Below are positions 61,756 through 64,000 of a DNA stretch of 64,000 nucleotides, piece after piece (position 1 is the first letter of the stretch; the number at the start of each line of letters is the position of its first letter). The notes beneath the pieces were generated by a model. That model made no database searches. It worked only from the letters and a program-made list of their open reading frames with translations, and was not told the DNA's origin. The position numbers and the translations under genes are program-made. Where the stretch lies: NCBI GenBank assembly GCA_964641965.1, contig CAZXLD010000010.1:1-64000 (forward strand), given 5' to 3'. The DNA is from JAJDFU01 sp964641965 (GTDB taxonomy: Bacteria > Bacteroidota > Bacteroidia > Chitinophagales > Saprospiraceae).

Positions 61756-64000
61756 ATGCATATTCCCTATAATCATACTTTGTTAAAAGAAATCCCCAAC
61801 GATCCCTTTGCCGTTCAGGAATACACCCTGCGGAATGGCATGAAGCTGTTTATGAGTATTAATCCGAACGAGCCTCGAATCAACACTCAAATTGCAGTGA
61901 GAGCCGGCTCTAAACAAGACCCTCGGGAAACCACCGGTCTGGCCCATTACATGGAGCACATGCTTTTTAAAGGTACCAGTAAAATTGGTACCCTGAATTG
62001 GGAGGAAGAGGCCCAATTACTGGAAAAGATTGCTGATTTGTTTGAAAAACACCGGCATTCCAAAGAAGAGGAGGAGCGCAAAAACCTATATCAGGAGATC
62101 GATCAACTGTCTAATAAAGCAGCCCATCTTGTTGCCCCAAATGAATACGACAAACTAACCACGGCGATCGGAGCCAAAAATACAAATGCTTATACCTGGG
62201 TAGAACAAACGGTATTTCTCAACGATATCCCTTCCAACGAATTGGAACGGTGGATGAGGCTGGAGTCTGAACGGTTCCGCATGATGGCTCTCCGATTGTT
62301 TCATACTGAGCTTGAAACCGTATACGAGGAGTTTAATATCAGCCAAGACCGAGATTTTCGCAAAGTAAACAAAGCGATACGGGAAGTCCTTTTCCCTAAT
62401 CATCCTTACGGCACGCAGACTACCATTGGATCAGCAAATGACCTGAAGAATCCATCCATGCACAACATTCAATGGTATTTTAAAACCTACTATGTGCCAA
62501 ATAATATGGCGATCATACTGGCTGGCGATTTTGATCCTGATTCCGCCATTCAGCTTGCCGAGCAGTACTTTGGTACGTATTCCCCACAAGAGATTCCTCC
62601 CTTCACGTTCGAGGAGCAGCCCGTACTTTCCGAGCCAGTAACCAGGGAGGTCTTCGGGCAAGAAGCACCATTCGTCGAAGTTGCATGGCGAACCGAGGGA
62701 GCCAAGAGTGATAATCCTTTTCTATTAGGCGTCATTCAGACCATGCTATATAATCGAAGGGCAGGTTTATTTGACGAAAAGCTACTTCGGCCCCAGAAGG
62801 TGTTGGAAGCCAATGCGTGGGCCTGGCTGTATGAAGATTACTCCGTTTTCGGATTGTATGGTAAAGCCCGGGAAGGTCAAAACCTTGAAGAGGTTAAAGA
62901 TTTATTGCTGGCTCAGGTTGATTCCCTCAAAAAGGGGGATTTTGACGATTGGTTGCTCGAAGGTGCTATCCGGGATCTAAAAATTAATGAGCTGCGCGCT
63001 ACAGAAGATAATGAAGTCCGGGCGCACTTATTGACCAATGCATTTATCCTGGGAATCAGCTGGGACCGATTTGTGAAACGGTTTGATTTCCTGGAGCAGC
63101 TTACTGCGGAAAAAATACAGGATTTCGTTAAAGCGAATCTGGACCAGGGCTATGTCATTGCATATAAAAGACAAGGAACAGACAGCTCTGTAGTCAAAGT
63201 GGACAAGCCGGAAATCACGCCCGTATCACTCGATAGGCAAGCGTTGTCCGAATACGGGAAGGCGTTCTTATCAGAAACAGCTCCGGGATTAGATCCGGTA
63301 TTCACCGATTTCGCCAACGAGATTGAAACGGCTTCGGTTGGACAAAACCTCCAACTAAATCGGGTCCATAACCCGGATAATCCCATTTTCAACCTGTCTT
63401 ATCTGTATGAATATGGGGCCGCTGCAGATCCCTTGTTAACAGTTTCCCTAAAATATTTACCCTATCTGGGCACCAACAAGTACAGCGTTACTGAAAAACA
63501 ACGACTGTTATTCAAGCTTGGCTTACGCCTAAATACGCACCTTTCTGAACGGCGATTTCGAATTTCGTTGACGGGCCTCGAGGAATCCTTGCCTGAAGGT
63601 ATTCAGTTACTGGGCCACATTCTTACCGAAGTCAAAGAAAATCCGGATGCCCTCAGCAATCTGGTGGCTGACATATTGGTTAAACGGCAAAATGCCAAGC
63701 AAAACAAACAGACCGTTTTACAACAAGGGCTGGTAAATTATGCCCGATATGGGGCAATTTCACCATTCACCGATATTCTGCCTGAAAAATCTCTCCAAGC
63801 GCTGGACCCAAAACAATTGGCCCAGCACCTATCCACAGTTAGTCAGCAGGAACATCAGATCTATTACTATGGACAGATGGGAATGGGAAAGTTGCAAAAC
63901 TTATTCCTGGAGCACCATTCGCTAAACGGCCTCCAGATCGAAGAAACCTCAAGTAAAACGTACCCGGAACTGGATACGCCGGCCGATAAGATCTATTTTG
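61756..64000 (+). CDS. M16-family zinc metallopeptidase (5' part; runs off the window)
   Basis: An open frame of 748 codons continues past the window end. It starts MHIPYNHTLLKEIPNDPFAV with no signal peptide, although a lipidated or exported form cannot be excluded without upstream evidence. The inverted zinc motif HxxEH is HYMEH (64-68), with the downstream Glu in LETVYEEFN. ANTNAYTWVEQTVFL and NNMAIILAGDFDP follow the M16A/M16C pattern. The length exceeds a single M16 half, so it carries two or more homologous domains. Members degrade small peptides in a closed chamber. The 277-base gap before it holds only a small TCACC/GGTGA hairpin. Confidence 0.88.
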   Translation, partial: MHIPYNHTLLKEIPNDPFAVQEYTLRNGMKLFMSINPNEPRINTQIAVRAGSKQDPRETTGLAHYMEHMLFKGTSKIGTLNWEEEAQLLEKIADLFEKHRHSKEEEERKNLYQEIDQLSNKAAHLVAPNEYDKLTTAIGAKNTNAYTWVEQTVFLNDIPSNELERWMRLESERFRMMALRLFHTELETVYEEFNISQDRDFRKVNKAIREVLFPNHPYGTQTTIGSANDLKNPSMHNIQWYFKTYYVPNNMAIILAGDFDPDSAIQLAEQYFGTYSPQEIPPFTFEEQPVLSEPVTREVFGQEAPFVEVAWRTEGAKSDNPFLLGVIQTMLYNRRAGLFDEKLLRPQKVLEANAWAWLYEDYSVFGLYGKAREGQNLEEVKDLLLAQVDSLKKGDFDDWLLEGAIRDLKINELRATEDNEVRAHLLTNAFILGISWDRFVKRFDFLEQLTAEKIQDFVKANLDQGYVIAYKRQGTDSSVVKVDKPEITPVSLDRQALSEYGKAFLSETAPGLDPVFTDFANEIETASVGQNLQLNRVHNPDNPIFNLSYLYEYGAAADPLLTVSLKYLPYLGTNKYSVTEKQRLLFKLGLRLNTHLSERRFRISLTGLEESLPEGIQLLGHILTEVKENPDALSNLVADILVKRQNAKQNKQTVLQQGLVNYARYGAISPFTDILPEKSLQALDPKQLAQHLSTVSQQEHQIYYYGQMGMGKLQNLFLEHHSLNGLQIEETSSKTYPELDTPADKIYF

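Overview
The window is a chromosomal segment of a Bacteroidota bacterium, most likely a member of the Saprospiria (Haliscomenobacter/Lewinella type). The evidence is a SusC/SusD pair, four type IX secretion (T9SS) C-terminal sorting domains, secreted proteins with signal peptides ending in AQ/GQ, Bacteroidota-type promoters (TTG - about 20 nt - TAnnTTTG), the gene order fabH-efp-accB-accC, and an iodotyrosine-deiodinase-like flavoprotein of a kind characterised from Haliscomenobacter. Genes are densely packed, no gene-free stretch exceeds 300 bases, and I see no integrase, transposase, phage module or CRISPR array.

Layout. 1-5.2 kb: a tRNA-like 3' end and a hairpin with nested repeats, an HD phosphohydrolase, a DUF4920 lipoprotein, a MORN-repeat/caspase fusion, and an ArsR - methyltransferase - DUF983 - Crp/Fnr operon. 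5.2-9.4 kb: tRNA-Leu(GAG) with its own promoter and terminator, MlaF/MlaE lipid-transport components, and an SDR + deiodinase-like pair followed by an NRDE protein. 9.4-21 kb: a three-gene operon with a secreted metzincin and a polytopic membrane protein, a methyltransferase, DUF4136-like and unknown proteins, a secreted adenosine-deaminase-like enzyme, and a BlaI/M56 pair whose M56 protein ends in a T9SS domain. 21-32 kb: an outer-membrane barrel, cytochrome bd oxidase (cydA, cydB), a DUF4197 lipoprotein, folB, glutaryl-CoA dehydrogenase, an OmpA-like protein, aroA, OsmC and PhoH. 32-42 kb: SAM hydroxide adenosyltransferase, a monooxygenase-fold protein and a sodium:solute symporter, then fabH, efp, accB and accC, an ABC exporter, a T9SS cargo protein and a small exported protein.

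42-58 kb is the most distinctive region: a polysaccharide utilization locus. It has a membrane-spanning propeller/Y_Y_Y/LuxR-type regulator, a T9SS-exported GH144-type glycosidase, a five-module A-B-A-B-C repeat protein, a second GH144-type lipoprotein, then SusC and SusD, ending at a strong terminator. GH144 contains endo- and exo-acting beta-1,2-glucanases, so beta-1,2-glucan (for example the cyclic glucans of proteobacteria) is the best substrate guess. The regulator would sense periplasmic oligosaccharide, the surface proteins would bind and cut the polymer, and SusCD would import the products. No beta-glucosidase is present in the window. An enzyme with two fused alpha/beta-hydrolase domains lies divergently next to the regulator.

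58-64 kb: an M14 carboxypeptidase-like lipoprotein, a two-lobed DTG aspartic protease, a secreted protein with two CBM48-like domains, and an M16 metallopeptidase cut by the window end.
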